Source: Rosa chinensis (taxonomy: Eukaryota; Streptophyta; Magnoliopsida; Rosales; Rosaceae). From it: a stretch of 64,000 bases of DNA. Shown here in pieces: positions 10,057-20,626 of this stretch. How positions within the stretch are numbered: position 1 is the stretch's first letter; each line of letters starts with the position of its first letter. The position numbers and the translations under genes were made by a program. The stretch spans positions 71,337,823 through 71,401,822 of the forward strand of contig NC_037092.1 of NCBI RefSeq assembly GCF_002994745.2, read 5' to 3'. A model generated the notes under the pieces. That model worked only from the letters and a program-made list of their open reading frames with translations, did no database searches and was not told the origin of the DNA.

Positions 10057-11344
10057 AATGCTCGACTGTTAGAATTGACTCGTACAATTTGTCAAATACA
10101 ACTTCTTTCTAACCTTGAAGGTAAAAAGCTTAGTGTACAAGAACTAACTTCAGTTGTTGAAACAATGTAGGCGGGCTTTAGCAGTTGTTATCTCTATATC
10201 ACGGCCTCTCAGTTTGGGGACTTTGGAAGATCAGCAACTGTTGTAGCTGTCCGTGCTTGTTTTTTCTTTTTCTTTTCTCGGCCATTTTTTTTTTTTGGAA
10301 CTGTTGTAAATTACTTGGTACCACCCCACTGTAGGTTGCTGTAATGCGTTTGCCGAGTTCCAGTCTGGGGTCTGGTCGTCTGGATCCTCCCCTGTATATG
10401 TTGTAGATCAGCTGCTTTTTATGCAGCTTTTATGTGTGGTGAAAGCTTGTCCCATAGGCTACCGCCTTACAGTTCTCTCCCTTTTCTTTTCAAAGCGCTG
10501 GATAACTTTGGTATTAAAAGTTTGGCTTATGATTATGAAGTACTAGTTTACAGTTGGTCCTCATACTTGAATCGGCGAAACTTTGATTTATTCTATTGTC
10601 TGTGGTCTCTGGTTTTTGCAATATTTCATCCAACTTGTGAAAGAAGAAAAGTAAGAAGAAGAAGACAAAAACTAAGAAGAAAAAGTACATAAACAAGGAC
10701 TTGTTTGGATATGAATTGTTAGAATCGGCAGTGTTCTTTGAATCGTCAGCTCCATTTCTTTCTGGTGCGCATCCAATTTATTGATGAACCCAACCCTTGA
10801 ACTTTCCAAGAGACATTGGCTGATATAGAAACAGAATGGTGCAGCAAATGATGTTATATCTGAGATCCGGAAATGTGTATACTGAGAATCTAAAGCCTAA
10901 TATGACTGAATACTAAGCATAGGTGTGCTCATCAGTCATCACAGTAGTCTAACATACCATTTCTAAGATAGAAACCATTGATTAAATAGAAAAAAGACAC
11001 AAAATAGATATTAGAGGTGACCTAATTAACTTTGATGCAACTCGATATGAGCTGTGAATCTGCGATGCCATATATTTTCTCATACTCTCCGATGCGTCTT
11101 TACTGTATGCGTGCTACGGTTTTTTTTTTTTTTATATATATATTTTTAAATTTTTATTACTATTTTTTTAGAACTTGTTTTTAGGAGTCTAGGATTTTGA
11201 GTTTCAACTCAGTTGAGCAAACGACTTTTTTTCTAGCCTGATCTTATGCTGGATTATTAGGGTTCTGGGAAAACGTGCTTTAATAAGCATATGAGTTGAG
11301 CATTCAACACACTTTTGGTGTTTATGGTGTGCTGAATATGGATC
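10057..11344. other. 3' flank of GRAS gene 1, shared with copy 2
   Basis: Non-coding sequence that closely matches 30536-31640. It includes the likely 3' UTR to about 10700 (TGCTCGACTGTTAGA just after the stop, T-rich tracts and a purine-rich AAGAAGAAGA stretch). An A/T simple-sequence patch lies near 11120-11170, where copy 2 carries its large insertion. Confidence 0.6.
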
Positions 11345-11740
11345 CCCAATCAGAGTGGTCGAAACCGACGAGCCCGTGGAGGTGCAACTCTTGCCCAACA
11401 TGGAAGTTGGGCCGTTGAGAGGGGTCTGGGTCCATGAGATTTTGTTGGGTTGCCAGGCGGGTTTGGATGGCTGCGAGGCGGTGGAGAAGGAGGAGATTTT
11501 GTTCTTTTGGTCGTTGAGTGATCTGGGGTGGTTAGATACGAGACCCAGATTGGAATTGATGGTGGAGTTCTTTGGATCAAAAATGGAAGTCAGAGGGAGT
11601 GGTGGTGGGGTAAAATTGACCCCAAAAAACATGCACATGAGGAGAGAGAAGAGAGAAGTGTGTTGACTGCTCTATTCCATTCAGTTATCAAATGAAAAGG
11701 TAACACATCACTGAGTGTGGCTCACACACACTGTGTATCT
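11345..11740 (-). other. Copy-1-specific segment, possible first exon of a decayed gene
   Basis: This approximately 395-bp segment is absent from the matching place in copy 2 (near 61935), where flanking sequences join directly. On the reverse strand it reads like a plant first exon with a leader: a CT-rich upstream stretch, then an open frame of about 100 codons starting MCMFFGVNF near 11638 and rich in P, S and T. No domain is recognised and nothing follows the open frame. It could be an insertion in copy 1 or a deletion in copy 2. Confidence 0.4.
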
Positions 11741-12033
11741 AGTACTCCCCTTAGAATATAGCGTATGATTGAAGTACATCAGAAGATCCATTTCCAGGAG
11801 AGTCTTTGTATTATTTTTCTTTCTTTATCTTCAAGCTTTTGGAAATTGTGGTCGACTAGTTATGTAATGGGGTCGACTATATATCAATTGTGGAGATTTT
11901 TCATCACCCACAAAAGCAAAGCTTATTAAGCCTTTATACGGCGTTCAATGTACCTGTCATAATCAACTCTACGAGCATTTACTTATTTTCTTACGAAGTG
12001 ATCATATTCCTGGGTTGCTTTGAGAATGAAAGG

Positions 12034-12207
12034 ATGGACCTTTTGCCAAAAAATGGTGATAAGAGATGCCTGTGGATGAAGGCCTTAAGGACCACAGAAC
12101 ATAGACATATGCGTGTGTTTGAAGATGAGAAATCGAGAAGCGACAGAGAACTAGATAAGAAAGTCCAGAAGGTTTATAATATCATTGGTTTGCAAATTGC
12201 AAGCTAG
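12034..12207 (+). CDS. Small conserved ORF or orphan exon (copy 1)
   Basis: A 57-codon frame from an ATG at 12034 (MDLLPKNGDKRC) to a stop after GLQIAS. A matching frame exists in copy 2 (62250-62459), where two one-base indels cancel and keep the frame, and where the reading continues past this stop (TGG instead of TAG). Partial frame preservation hints at coding history, for example the last exon of a gene lost elsewhere. The surrounding non-coding DNA is also well conserved between copies, so selection is not proven. No family recognised. Confidence 0.3.
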   Translation: MDLLPKNGDKRCLWMKALRTTEHRHMRVFEDEKSRSDRELDKKVQKVYNIIGLQIAS

Positions 12208-12968
12208 CTTTGGAGTTTGGAGGTCGAATCAGAAGAAGATTCATAACTTGTTGGATCTCGATCTCCTCTGTTGATATAACTCTTTACTATTTGGATCTGG
12301 ATTTTTTGATTTTTCTGATGTGCAATATATATAAATATATGCGAATTGTCTTTCCTCTGGTTTTCATAAGCAAGTCTTTATATCATGGAGTTCATCTCAA
12401 TGACTCTACCGTGGTTTGTTTCTGTGGGATTCTAAGTCAGTTTTTATTGGACATGCATGTACTGTTATGAACGGTAGCCCCTTTGGGAATTTGATCCAAG
12501 ATATGCGCTCAGATTAGGGCTTGTTGGGTTTCCCTCCTTGGATTCCTTAAAAGAGATTTGGTTTTTATCTTTTGCTATTGAATCTACGTACTAGTGTGAG
12601 TTCTGATGTGCATGTTTTCAAGTCTAGATTATTAGAATGATTCTAGTGGTGGGAAGAAATAGTAACTTCTCTGTATTTGGTTTGCCAAATTTACTTTAGG
12701 GGTATCGCCTCCTATGGGTGTTGATAATGAAAGAATTCAGTGATCCAATAGGGGATTGATATTGTTTTGGCATTGGTTCTTCTTTATTTTCTCAAAGAAA
12801 AACAAAATTTAATAGAGGGGACTTGTTTCGGAGAATTGTAGTGGAGTAGATTCATCAATATATGGTGGGGATTTTTTGTTTTTGGTATTAGTTTCTGATG
12901 TAAAGGAGTTCTAGTTAGTTATGGTACAATTTCAGTTGTGAATTTGGAGTTCTAAGTTATTGTTTGGA
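12208..12968. other. Intergenic, part shared with copy 2
   Basis: Homology to copy 2 continues to about 12815 and then stops where copy 2 enters a transposon-like sequence. I see no gene. The last bases (12969-12977, TTCTAATTA) form the left target duplication of the next element. Confidence 0.6.
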
Positions 12969-13088
12969 TTCTAATTATCGAAAATTACACACAAGTGTTA
13001 TTTTAAAACTTTAATTAGTTATAAGGCCACTTCATATTTTTTGTACAGATAAGGCCACTTTAAGGCTTAAAACTATCAAATTATTTTT

Positions 13089-13480
13089 ATGTTATACCCA
13101 TTTTTCCCTCACCATCAATTCAAATCAGATCAATCTCTCTCTTTTCTCCGATCCAAATCTCAAACCCAAATCAATAACAACTCAGCCCTCACCGTCTTAA
13201 CCATTTTTGACTCTGACAAGGCTTCCTCGCTTCCAACGCCTTTGCTTCGTTTCCAATTCTCCACTCTCCTTGTCCGACGATCTACACGTCAAGCCATCTC
13301 TACTCTCCGTAACCGCTCTCACGGAGTCCATTTCATGTTCCGGCGTCGGCGTGCACTGAGAACCTTCTTAGGAAGAGGAAACGCGTCGTTTTGGAATGCT
13401 GACATCTCCAGCCTCGTCGATTAACTCCAGGAGAAGCTCGGCGTTTTCATCACAGCCCTCGTTCCTGTGGGTCGCCCTAC
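13089..13480 (+). other. Exon-like GC-richer segment inside the MULE
   Basis: This contains a CT-rich leader-like stretch (13100-13200), then codon-like sequence ending in a GTAAGTG donor-like site near 13480. One frame is open for 111 codons but begins without clear context and is interrupted by TAA at 13422-13424. No domain recognised. A captured gene fragment (Pack-MULE) is the simplest reading; coding function is not supported. Confidence 0.3.
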
Positions 13481-14402
13481 CGTAAGTGTTTTCCCCAATT
13501 TGATTTGTGTTGGTAAGTGACTGAGATATTTCTGTTGGTTTGATTTGATCTATATTGGAATTCTGTGCATGTGTTGCTGCATTTTGTGGATTTATGCTTG
13601 TTGATATGTATGAAATTGTTTTCAAATCGATAAAGTCCATTTTGTACAAATTGATCCACTAGGTTTTGAACGGAGTAAGTTTTGAATGGAAGTTTTTGAT
13701 TTGAGAGGTTTTGATGTTCTGGTTTTTAAAATTAGGTTCATTTTTCAGTTGTGTATGGTGGAGGACTGAAACCGTAGAGGTATATGCTTTAAATTTGTGT
13801 CTATGGCTGTAGTGTAGTTCATATTTGACAAATAAAGGTACCGAGAGTTTTTATAATCGACTATGGCAGTAATATACTGGTCTTAAAAACAAGAAAAACA
13901 ACTTGCACATTCAGAAAAAGGAAAGGGAAAGAAATAAAAAGGCACTTTCTTATTGTTGCATAAACATTTTATATTACAAGCAATCTTGGCCTACCAAATA
14001 TTGTCTAATTTGTTTATGTTTTTGATCAAGGCAGAAGCCTACCATCATGTTGATGATGTAGATTCTAAGATGGCCAAAACAAGGCAGTAGGACTTCTTCA
14101 AATAACTACATGCCTGCAGATGGCCAAAACACTGGAAACTTCATTACGGTATATTTCTCCAACTTTATCTTTTCTATATTCCTCAAAATGTTCATACCTT
14201 TATTGTCTTTCAGTCAAACATATTGTTCTTTTGCCTTTTTCAATGTCATTCATAGAGATATAACAAGCATGCAAAAAGTGGTTCATGATTACTAACGTTA
14301 AGCATCTCAGTGTATTGCTAATTCATCAAAGGTTCTTCCTTGGAGTGGAAATTAGCAAAATCTTATTCTTGCAAAATTTCTCGTCTTCATAGGTTGTAAC
14401 AA

Positions 14403-14466
14403 GCCCTACTTTTCACTTGAGTACTAGAGAATGGAGCCCTACTCTTCACTTGAGTACTAGTGAATG
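14403..14466 (+). repeat. Short tandem duplication (about 33 bp x 2)
   Basis: The unit AGCCCTACTYTTCACTTGAG followed by TACTAGWGAATGG occurs twice head to tail. Confidence 0.8.
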
Positions 14467-14522
14467 GAATATCTAGGTATTTAATCACTACGGCCCAATT
14501 AGATTACATGGAATATCTAGTA

Positions 14523-15985
14523 ATAGTAGCTTTCTATCCCTATGTTAGTATATTTTCAAGTTGATGTTAGTAGGTCTTTAGTTTTAATTTTGATTGATTT
14601 CAATTCAGTAGCTCTCTAAAGTTGTTATAGTGGCTTTTCAACATAGTGATAGTAGTTTTCTATCCTTATGTTAGTATACTTTCAAGCTGATGTCAGTAGG
14701 TTTTTAGTTTTAGTCAGTATCTCTCTATAGTTGCTATAATGGCTTTTCAACATAGTTATAGTAACTTTCTATCCCTATATTAGTATCTTTTTAATCTAAT
14801 GTCATTAATTTCTTTGTTTTCATTTTGATTGATTTCAAGTGGTCTTTTCTTAATAGTTTATTAAATTGGAAAAACATGATTATGGATGAAATTCATTTTT
14901 CTTCTTGTTGTGATTTCATAACCCTAGCATTTCTTGTTTGGGATTTGTGTCACACTATCAACATGTATAATGAGCTAGTTTTGTGTAATCAGTATCTATG
15001 TTAGTAGGTTTTTATTACTGGTTCAGTAGCTTTATACATGTGTTATAGTAGTTTTCTGTACTATGTTAGTAGCTTTTTGTTACTGGTCCAGTAGGTTTGT
15101 AACTGTTTTATAGTAGTTTTATGTACCTATGTCAGTAGCTTTTTATTACTAGTCCAGTAGGTTTGTAACTGTTTTATAGTAGCTTTATGTACCTATGTCA
15201 GTAGTTTTATACGTGTCTGGTAGTATACGTGTGTTATAGTATTTTTATTTCATAACTAATATTTTATTGTATCTTTGTTCTTGCAGAATTCTTCCCTTTT
15301 GCATTTGTAGTAATAGATTTCAAAAATCATGTGAATTTGGATATTGAAGTCTCCATTGGCCAAGAGATTATTCAGCTAACCAAGAAGTTTTGAAATGAAG
15401 TCTTGTGCTGAAGGTGGCAATATTATGCCTATGGGATTAGGACGTCACTATTGAAAAATGACAGTAACATTACAACATTGACAGCAGCTTTATACAACTA
15501 TTGTAATTGATTTTCACAACTATATTAGTGACTTTTTACACATGGAATTAGCTTTTTACATAGTTATATCATTATTGAACATCGGATACTTTTTGTATCA
15601 TTGAATATGATTTTTTTTCTTGATTGTAGTAGCATTTTTATTTTTGTTGTATCCTTTACATTTCAATAGCTTTGTTAGTATCTGGGAATAGCTTTCTCAG
15701 TTTTTAGGAGTAACTTTTGTTATGCTTGACAATAGCTTTTGTTGGTAGGGATAATAACTTTCGGTTTTGGGGAGCGTAGCTTTTGTTAGTGACAATAGCT
15801 TTTGTTGCTGGTGACAGTGGCTTTTATGATCTTGTTGAAAATCTCACAAGCGTAGCTTTTGTTGCTAGTGATAGTAGCTTTTGTGACATCATCGGAGGTT
15901 GCCGGAAATCTCATCATAGTAGCTTTTATTGCTAGCCATAGTAGCTTTTGGTGTTAATGACAGTAGCTTTTGTGGTCACCGGAGT
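14523..15985 (+). repeat. Degenerate TAGTAGCTTTT repeat field
   Basis: Across about 1.45 kb the motif AGTAGCTTT, or one-base variants such as AGTAGTTTT and AGTAGGTTT, recurs every 15-60 bases. Longer units are visible: about 110-125 bp near 14523, 14649 and 14758; about 73 bp between 15000 and 15230; and shorter GTAGCTTTTGTTGCTAG-type units from 15700 on. The motif is always on the same strand. No coding frame runs through it. Confidence 0.75.
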
Positions 15986-16201
15986 TTGTTGGAAGTTGGC
16001 CGGAGACCTGCCGGAGAGAAGAGAGAGAATGATTGTTGACTTTTTACTCTAGTGGCATTCATGTAAATATGTTAGTTTTTATATTCTAAATATAACACAT
16101 TTTTTAATCTAGTGGCCTTATGAGGGAAAAAATTAGTTGGTGGCCTAATGGCTAAAAAAACATTCAAATATGCATTTATATGTAATTAACCCTTCTAATT
16201 A

Positions 16202-16594
16202 GTACGGGAAGTAAAATTATCAAAATAATAATAATTTAGCATCAAATTTTTTTTTAATACCATTACTTTTCCACACAAAAATCAATGTGAGTCAGAAGTT
16301 ATTTCACATTGGCTGAGATTAAAATATTATTTTTGACTCACACAGATTGAACTAAATTCAATTGTACATGTGGATAGACAAGGGGGCTCACGACAAATAT
16401 TCATATGGACTTCTAAAACCGTATGAGAAGAGCATTAGCGCTCTTTTGGAGACCATGAAAAAGCAAGCAGTGCGTGCACTGTAGGTAAAGCTTTTTATAC
16501 ACTGAAATCTGTGTGAGAAAGCCTTATTTTCACACAGATTCAAATATGTGGATAATTTATGTTTTGCTAGTAGTGGTAATTGCCTTGCATCATG

Positions 16595-16626
<32 letters not shown>

Positions 16627-16676
16627 ATGTCTTTTAAGCTATTAAAATATGAAGTTAAATTAGCAATGTTAGAGGT
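16202..16676. other. Intergenic with CT/CA microsatellite
   Basis: No gene seen. A compound microsatellite (CT)9(CA)7 lies at 16595-16626. The sequence ACACAGATT occurs in both orientations around 16340-16550, giving a weak inverted arrangement. Confidence 0.5.
16595..16626 (+). repeat. Compound microsatellite (CT)9(CA)7
   Basis: Uninterrupted dinucleotide runs read directly from the sequence. Confidence 0.95.
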
Positions 16677-16679
16677 TTA

Positions 16680-16972
16680 GAGCAACTCCAACAATTTTCC
16701 CATATTTTGATTTTTCTCTATTTTAGGGAAAAATGAGTCTCTTTTGCTCCAACGGATTCCCTACAATCTTCCCTATTTTAGGATAGTGAGGAAAGAGAAA
16801 ATAAAATTCCATAAATTTACAGCTATCTCTAAAATTTTAAGGAAGAATTATAGAGATTTTGGAGATTGCTGTAAAATAGGGAATCTGTGAGTTGGAGAAG
16901 AAAAATTCCTTAAAAATTTGACTTTTGCTTCCCTATAATACAAAAATTATATGAAAGCTGTTGAAGTTGCTC
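16680..16972. mobile_element. PIF/Harbinger (Tourist-like) MITE
   Basis: A 293-bp element with terminal inverted repeats GAGCAACTCCAACA and its near-complement TGTTGAAGTTGCTC (one mismatch), flanked by TTA on both sides (16677-16679 and 16973-16975), the PIF/Harbinger target. The interior is AT-rich, partly self-complementary and non-coding. Confidence 0.85.
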
Positions 16973-16975
16973 TTA

Positions 16976-17395
16976 ACATTGAACCTTTATTGTCATCTAG
17001 GTGACTTTTCATCATTCTTTTCTCTAAGTCTCAAAGCTTTCCCTGGAAATGGATAAGCAGGGTAGGACGATTCTCAGGGTTTCAATGGTTATTCAATGTT
17101 CTTGAAAAAAGACAAGAGTAAATGTCTTGAAGGTTTTTGACCAAGTGTAGTTTCAGTATTGATTTACCAAGACGATTACTAATTTTCTCGATCATCAAAT
17201 AATGACAGGTTCTCCATGAAACATGGTTGGTTAATGACAAGTCTGATCAATTTTGATTGTGTTTGTGAGCTGGCTGTATCTGTGTATTTGAATTTTATGT
17301 TTGCATAAGCCAATATGTCGTGAATGCATTGCTATTTTCCTAAATTTTTTTTATTAATGATCAATGAGTTTTATGTTTTGTTTTTTTTCCAGAAT
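16976..17395. other. Intergenic, no gene seen
   Basis: AT-rich sequence between the MITE and the inverted-repeat structure at 17400. No coding frame or repeat is convincing. Confidence 0.5.
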
Positions 17396-17399
17396 CTCA

Positions 17400-17878
17400 A
17401 ATTTGTTATGGAATATTAATGGATGGATTGTTTGAGGATATCACATGCAAGTAATCTTCTGCAAACCAAAATGAAAGTAAATCTTCTGCAAACCAAAATG
17501 AAAGTAACTTTACTCACACTACTACAATAAACCCAACTAGCTACATAAAAATGATAGTCCCCTTTGCTTATAAAGGGGACATATATCAATCCCCTCTACC
17601 TATATTAACAACTACAACTACAAAAGTCCAAAATGAAATAAGCCACTTATATGAGCACATAAACATTGGAGAGTAATTTAACCATGTTAAGTTCTCTTGA
17701 TCCACTTTTGATTAAAAATTTACCTTCAATCCAAGCTAACACTAACCAAAATAGTCTTTGGGTTGATCGTTGTAGTAGAAACTTTTGTTTGTAATTTTCT
17801 TTTTCTCCTTAGAAAAAAAAATTACTTGCATGTGATATCCTCAAACAATCAATCCATTAATATTCCATAACAAATTTG
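17400..17878. repeat. Inverted repeat bracketing a probable CACTA fragment
   Basis: Bases 17400-17456 are the near-perfect reverse complement of 17824-17878 (one or two mismatches). The right arm runs directly into copia gag sequence. Between the arms are a two-copy 27-bp tandem repeat (17457-17510), a CACTACTACAATAAA motif at about 17518 and a perfect 9-bp-stem hairpin GTCCCCTTT/AAAGGGGAC (17557-17580). Those last two are typical of CACTA ends and subterminal palindromes. No matching right terminus is present. Confidence 0.55.
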
Positions 17879-18367
17879 ATGAGGCGGTTGTTCACTTTGA
17901 AGATGGGTAAGGGTATATCTATTCGCCAGCAAGTTGGGATAGTTGGTGATATTATCGTGCAACTAGCATCGATGGATGTTAAATTCGACGAACACATCAA
18001 AGCTTTGGTGTTGTTGACTTCCATGCCTTCAGATTGGGATGTGACTATGAACTCGATTTGTAGTGGAGCTGGGACTACGAAGAAGCTAAAGTTTAATGAT
18101 GTGCGTGATATTCTTCTGAATGAAGAGATGCGAAGACAAAATAACCTTGAAGATCCTTCAAGTTCTGCGCTCTCTATAGAAAATAGAGGTAGAAAGTTCA
18201 ACAAGAACTCAAACAACAATCATGGAAGGTCAAAGTCTAGGGCACCTGGAAAAGGCCGAAGCGTGTCCAAGTCAGGAAAGTGGTCCGATGGGTGTTGGCA
18301 TTGTGGGAAATCTGGACATGTCAAGAGAGACTGTACCAATGGAAGAAGACATGGCAAACACAACTAA
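17876..18367 (+). pseudogene. Copia gag fragment with CCHC zinc knuckle
   Basis: This corresponds to the C-terminal two-thirds of a copia Gag, the capsid protein that packages element RNA. It includes the LMRRLFTLKM start typical of the UBN2/Gag region, then ALVLLTSMPSDWD and a basic, Asn/Ser-rich linker. A zinc knuckle of the CX2CX4HX4C type (CWHCGKSGHVKRDC) lies near 18292-18335. The N-terminal part and a start codon in context are absent. Downstream, the expected protease motif D-S-G-A-S is replaced by Y-S-R-E-S near 18430, so the protease active site is lost. Confidence 0.88.
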
Positions 18368-18503
18368 GTTTGATTCGGATGCACTTGTACTAAGCGTTAC
18401 TGAATTACCATTGGAGTCATGGATCATATACTCTAGAGAGTCATTTCACTCAACTTCATAACAAGAGCTCATGGTGAATTATTGACGTGGTAATTTTGGC
18501 AAA

Positions 18504-19790
18504 GTGTTTCTTGCTGATGGTGGAGCCTTAGAGATTGTGGGAAGGGGTGATGTGAAGATTTCACTGACAAATGGTGGAACATGGACCTTGACCAATGTTA
18601 GACACATACCGTGGTTGAAGAGGCATTTGATCTCTGTGGGTCAGTTGGATGATGAAGGATGTCACACTACCTTTGAGAAAGGTATGTGGAAGGTGTGTAA
18701 AGGAGCTATGGTGTTAGCTCGTGGAATCAAGACAGGGACACTTTAAACGACCTTGAATATTGTTGCTATTGTTGAGAACAATGAAGGCACTGCCATCGTT
18801 GAGAAAAATGAAGATGCATACTTTCGGCACATCAATGAGAAAGGTATGGGCGTACTTCAGTCGAAGGGTAAAGTGGTAAACTACATGGTGTGGACTCAGT
18901 GAAGATTGGGCTTTGTGAAGAATACATATTTGGGTAGCAAAAGGTTGTTAGTTTCTCAAAGGGTGGCAAGGCACCAAAAGATACAAAACTAGAGTTGGTT
19001 CATACTGATGTGTGGGGACCTGCACCGGAGCTTTTGTTAGGTGGCTCAAAGTACTATGTGACTTATATTGATGACTCCACAAGGAAAATATGGGTTTATT
19101 TCTTAAAAAGTAAATGGGAAGTATTTGATACTTTCAAGAAGTGGAAGGCGATCGTAGAGAATGAGACCTGGTCGAAGATCAAATGTCTGAAGTCGGATAA
19201 TGAAGGTGAATACTGTGGTAATGATTTCAAAGAGTATTGTGCAGAGAATGGGATTAGGATGGAGAAGACAATTCCCGGAACTCCACAGCAGAATGGAGTA
19301 GCTGAACATATGAATAAGACTCTGAATGAGCGTGCAGGGAGTATGAGGATACGTGCAGGATTGCCAGACATCTTTTTGGGTTGATGCGGTTAATACTGCT
19401 GCTTATTTAATTAACCGTGGACCATCAGTACCATTGAATCATCTCCTACCTGAGAAAAATGGTGTGGAAAAGAGATAGGCCTATCGCATTTAAAAGTGTT
19501 TGGTTGCGTGGCATATGTTCACATTGAGTCCGGTGCAAGAAGCAAGTTGGATCCCAAGTCTCAAAAGTGCATATTCATAGGCTGTGGCGGTGACGAGCTT
19601 GGCTATAGGTTTTGGGATATGCAGAATAAGAAAGTTGTAAGGAGCGGGAATGTCATCTTTTATGAAGAGGTGATGTACAAGAATAGGCAAGCAGCAGAGC
19701 CTAGAAGTCCCGTAAGAAAATATTGGCAGTTTGCAAGGTTGGAAGAATTGTCCAATGAAGATGTGTCTAAAGAAAATCATGGGGAGTAAT
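18504..19790 (+). pseudogene. Copia protease C-terminal part and integrase (broken)
   Basis: Residues after the protease (VRHIPWLKRHLISVGQLDD, 18600-18655) lead into a damaged GAG-pre-integrase region with a stop near 18900. The integrase core at 18995-19384 shows the catalytic triad context: TDVWGP, then SDNEGEY, then QQNGVAE. The frame then breaks near 19384 and again near 19478. The C-terminal integrase region continues at 19496-19789 (FGCVAYVHI and KCIFIGCGGDELGYRFWD). Integrase would insert the cDNA; with at least three frame breaks it is dead. Confidence 0.88.
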
Positions 19791-19852
19791 GACAACAACA
19801 AGAAGCTCCTGAGGTCACACAACCTAATGAACAAGTTCCAAGTGATGAGCCA

Positions 19853-20620
19853 GTGACACCTCCTTTTGTGCCAAGAGTATCGTCAAGAAGTACTAAAGGA
19901 ATACCAGCTAATAAATACTCGCCTTGTGCTAACTATTTGCTGTTAACTGACTGTGGTGAACCTCTGAGTTATGAGGAGGCAATGCAACATAAAGATTCTG
20001 CTAAGTGGAAGGGTGCCATGCAAGATGAGATGAACTCTCTCATGTCCAACAATACTTGGGAGTTAGCTAAGTTACCAATAGGCAAGAAAGCATTGCATAA
20101 CAAGTGGATTTACAAAATTAAGCAAGAAGTTGATGGGACCAAACGTTACAAGGCAAGGTTGGTTGTGAAAGGTTTTCAGCAAAGGGAGGGAATTGATTTT
20201 GATGAGATTTTTTCCCCGGTTGTGAAACATACCACAATCTGGGGGGTGCTTGGTTTAGTGGAAGCTGAAGGTCTGTATTTGGAGCAGCTAGACATCAAGA
20301 CTGCTTTTCGTCATGGTGATTTGAAGGAGGTCATATACATGAAGCAACCACAAGGTTTTATAGCACCTGGTAAGGAGGACTTGGTATGCAAACTGCAAAA
20401 GAGCCTTTATGGCTTGAAACAAGCCCCAAGACAGTGGTACAAGAAGTTTGATGCTTTCATGTGTGGGAGTGGCTACACAAGATGTCAATCCGATCACTGT
20501 TTTTACTTCAAGAGGTTTGACAAATCCTATATCATTCTTTTACTGTATGTGGATGATATGTTGATAGCTAGGGAAGACTTCAATGAAATTGAGAAGTTGA
20601 AGAGAGAGATGTCAAACTAG
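19853..20620 (+). pseudogene. Copia reverse transcriptase domain
   Basis: An RVT_2-type reverse transcriptase over about 255 codons. Visible landmarks are the MQDEMNSLMSNNTWEL start, HNKWIYKIKQE, YKARLVVKGFQQREGIDFDE, the LKQAPRQWYKKFD segment and the catalytic YVDDML near 20547. The core is open, but a stop at 20618-20620 cuts it from the rest of RT and RNase H. It lacks its own start codon context because it was part of a polyprotein. Confidence 0.9.
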
Positions 20621-20626
20621 TTCGCG

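Larger units (their letters stand above)
7899..12815 (+). repeat. Segmental duplication, copy 1 (GRAS gene 1 block)
   Basis: From CCTAGTCTTCGCCTGAGC near 7899 to the A-rich stretch near 12815, this block aligns with 28375-31640 plus 61740-62956. The alignment covers 5' UTR, the GRAS coding region, about 1 kb of 3' flank and a small conserved ORF region. The start-to-start distance between copies is about 20.5 kb. The left boundary lies close to the tandem Helitrons, and upstream sequences of the two copies are unrelated. Confidence 0.85.
12978..16192. mobile_element. Old Mutator-like element with degenerate TIRs
   Basis: A 3215-bp segment flanked by a perfect 9-bp repeat TTCTAATTA (12969-12977 and 16193-16201). 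The first 53 bases align without gaps to the reverse complement of the last 53 at 34 of 53 positions, both reaching AGGCCAC at the inner end, so the ends are diverged inverted repeats. A GC-richer stretch at 13090-13480 includes a possible splice donor near 13480 and could be captured exon sequence. The rest is non-coding with heavy internal repetition. No transposase. The 9-bp duplication is the strongest evidence for a Mutator-like origin. Confidence 0.6.

Noticed and set aside
16388..16627. Reverse ORF with an RERERE-type stretch
   Set aside because: The start is simply the CT/CA microsatellite translated; no domain.
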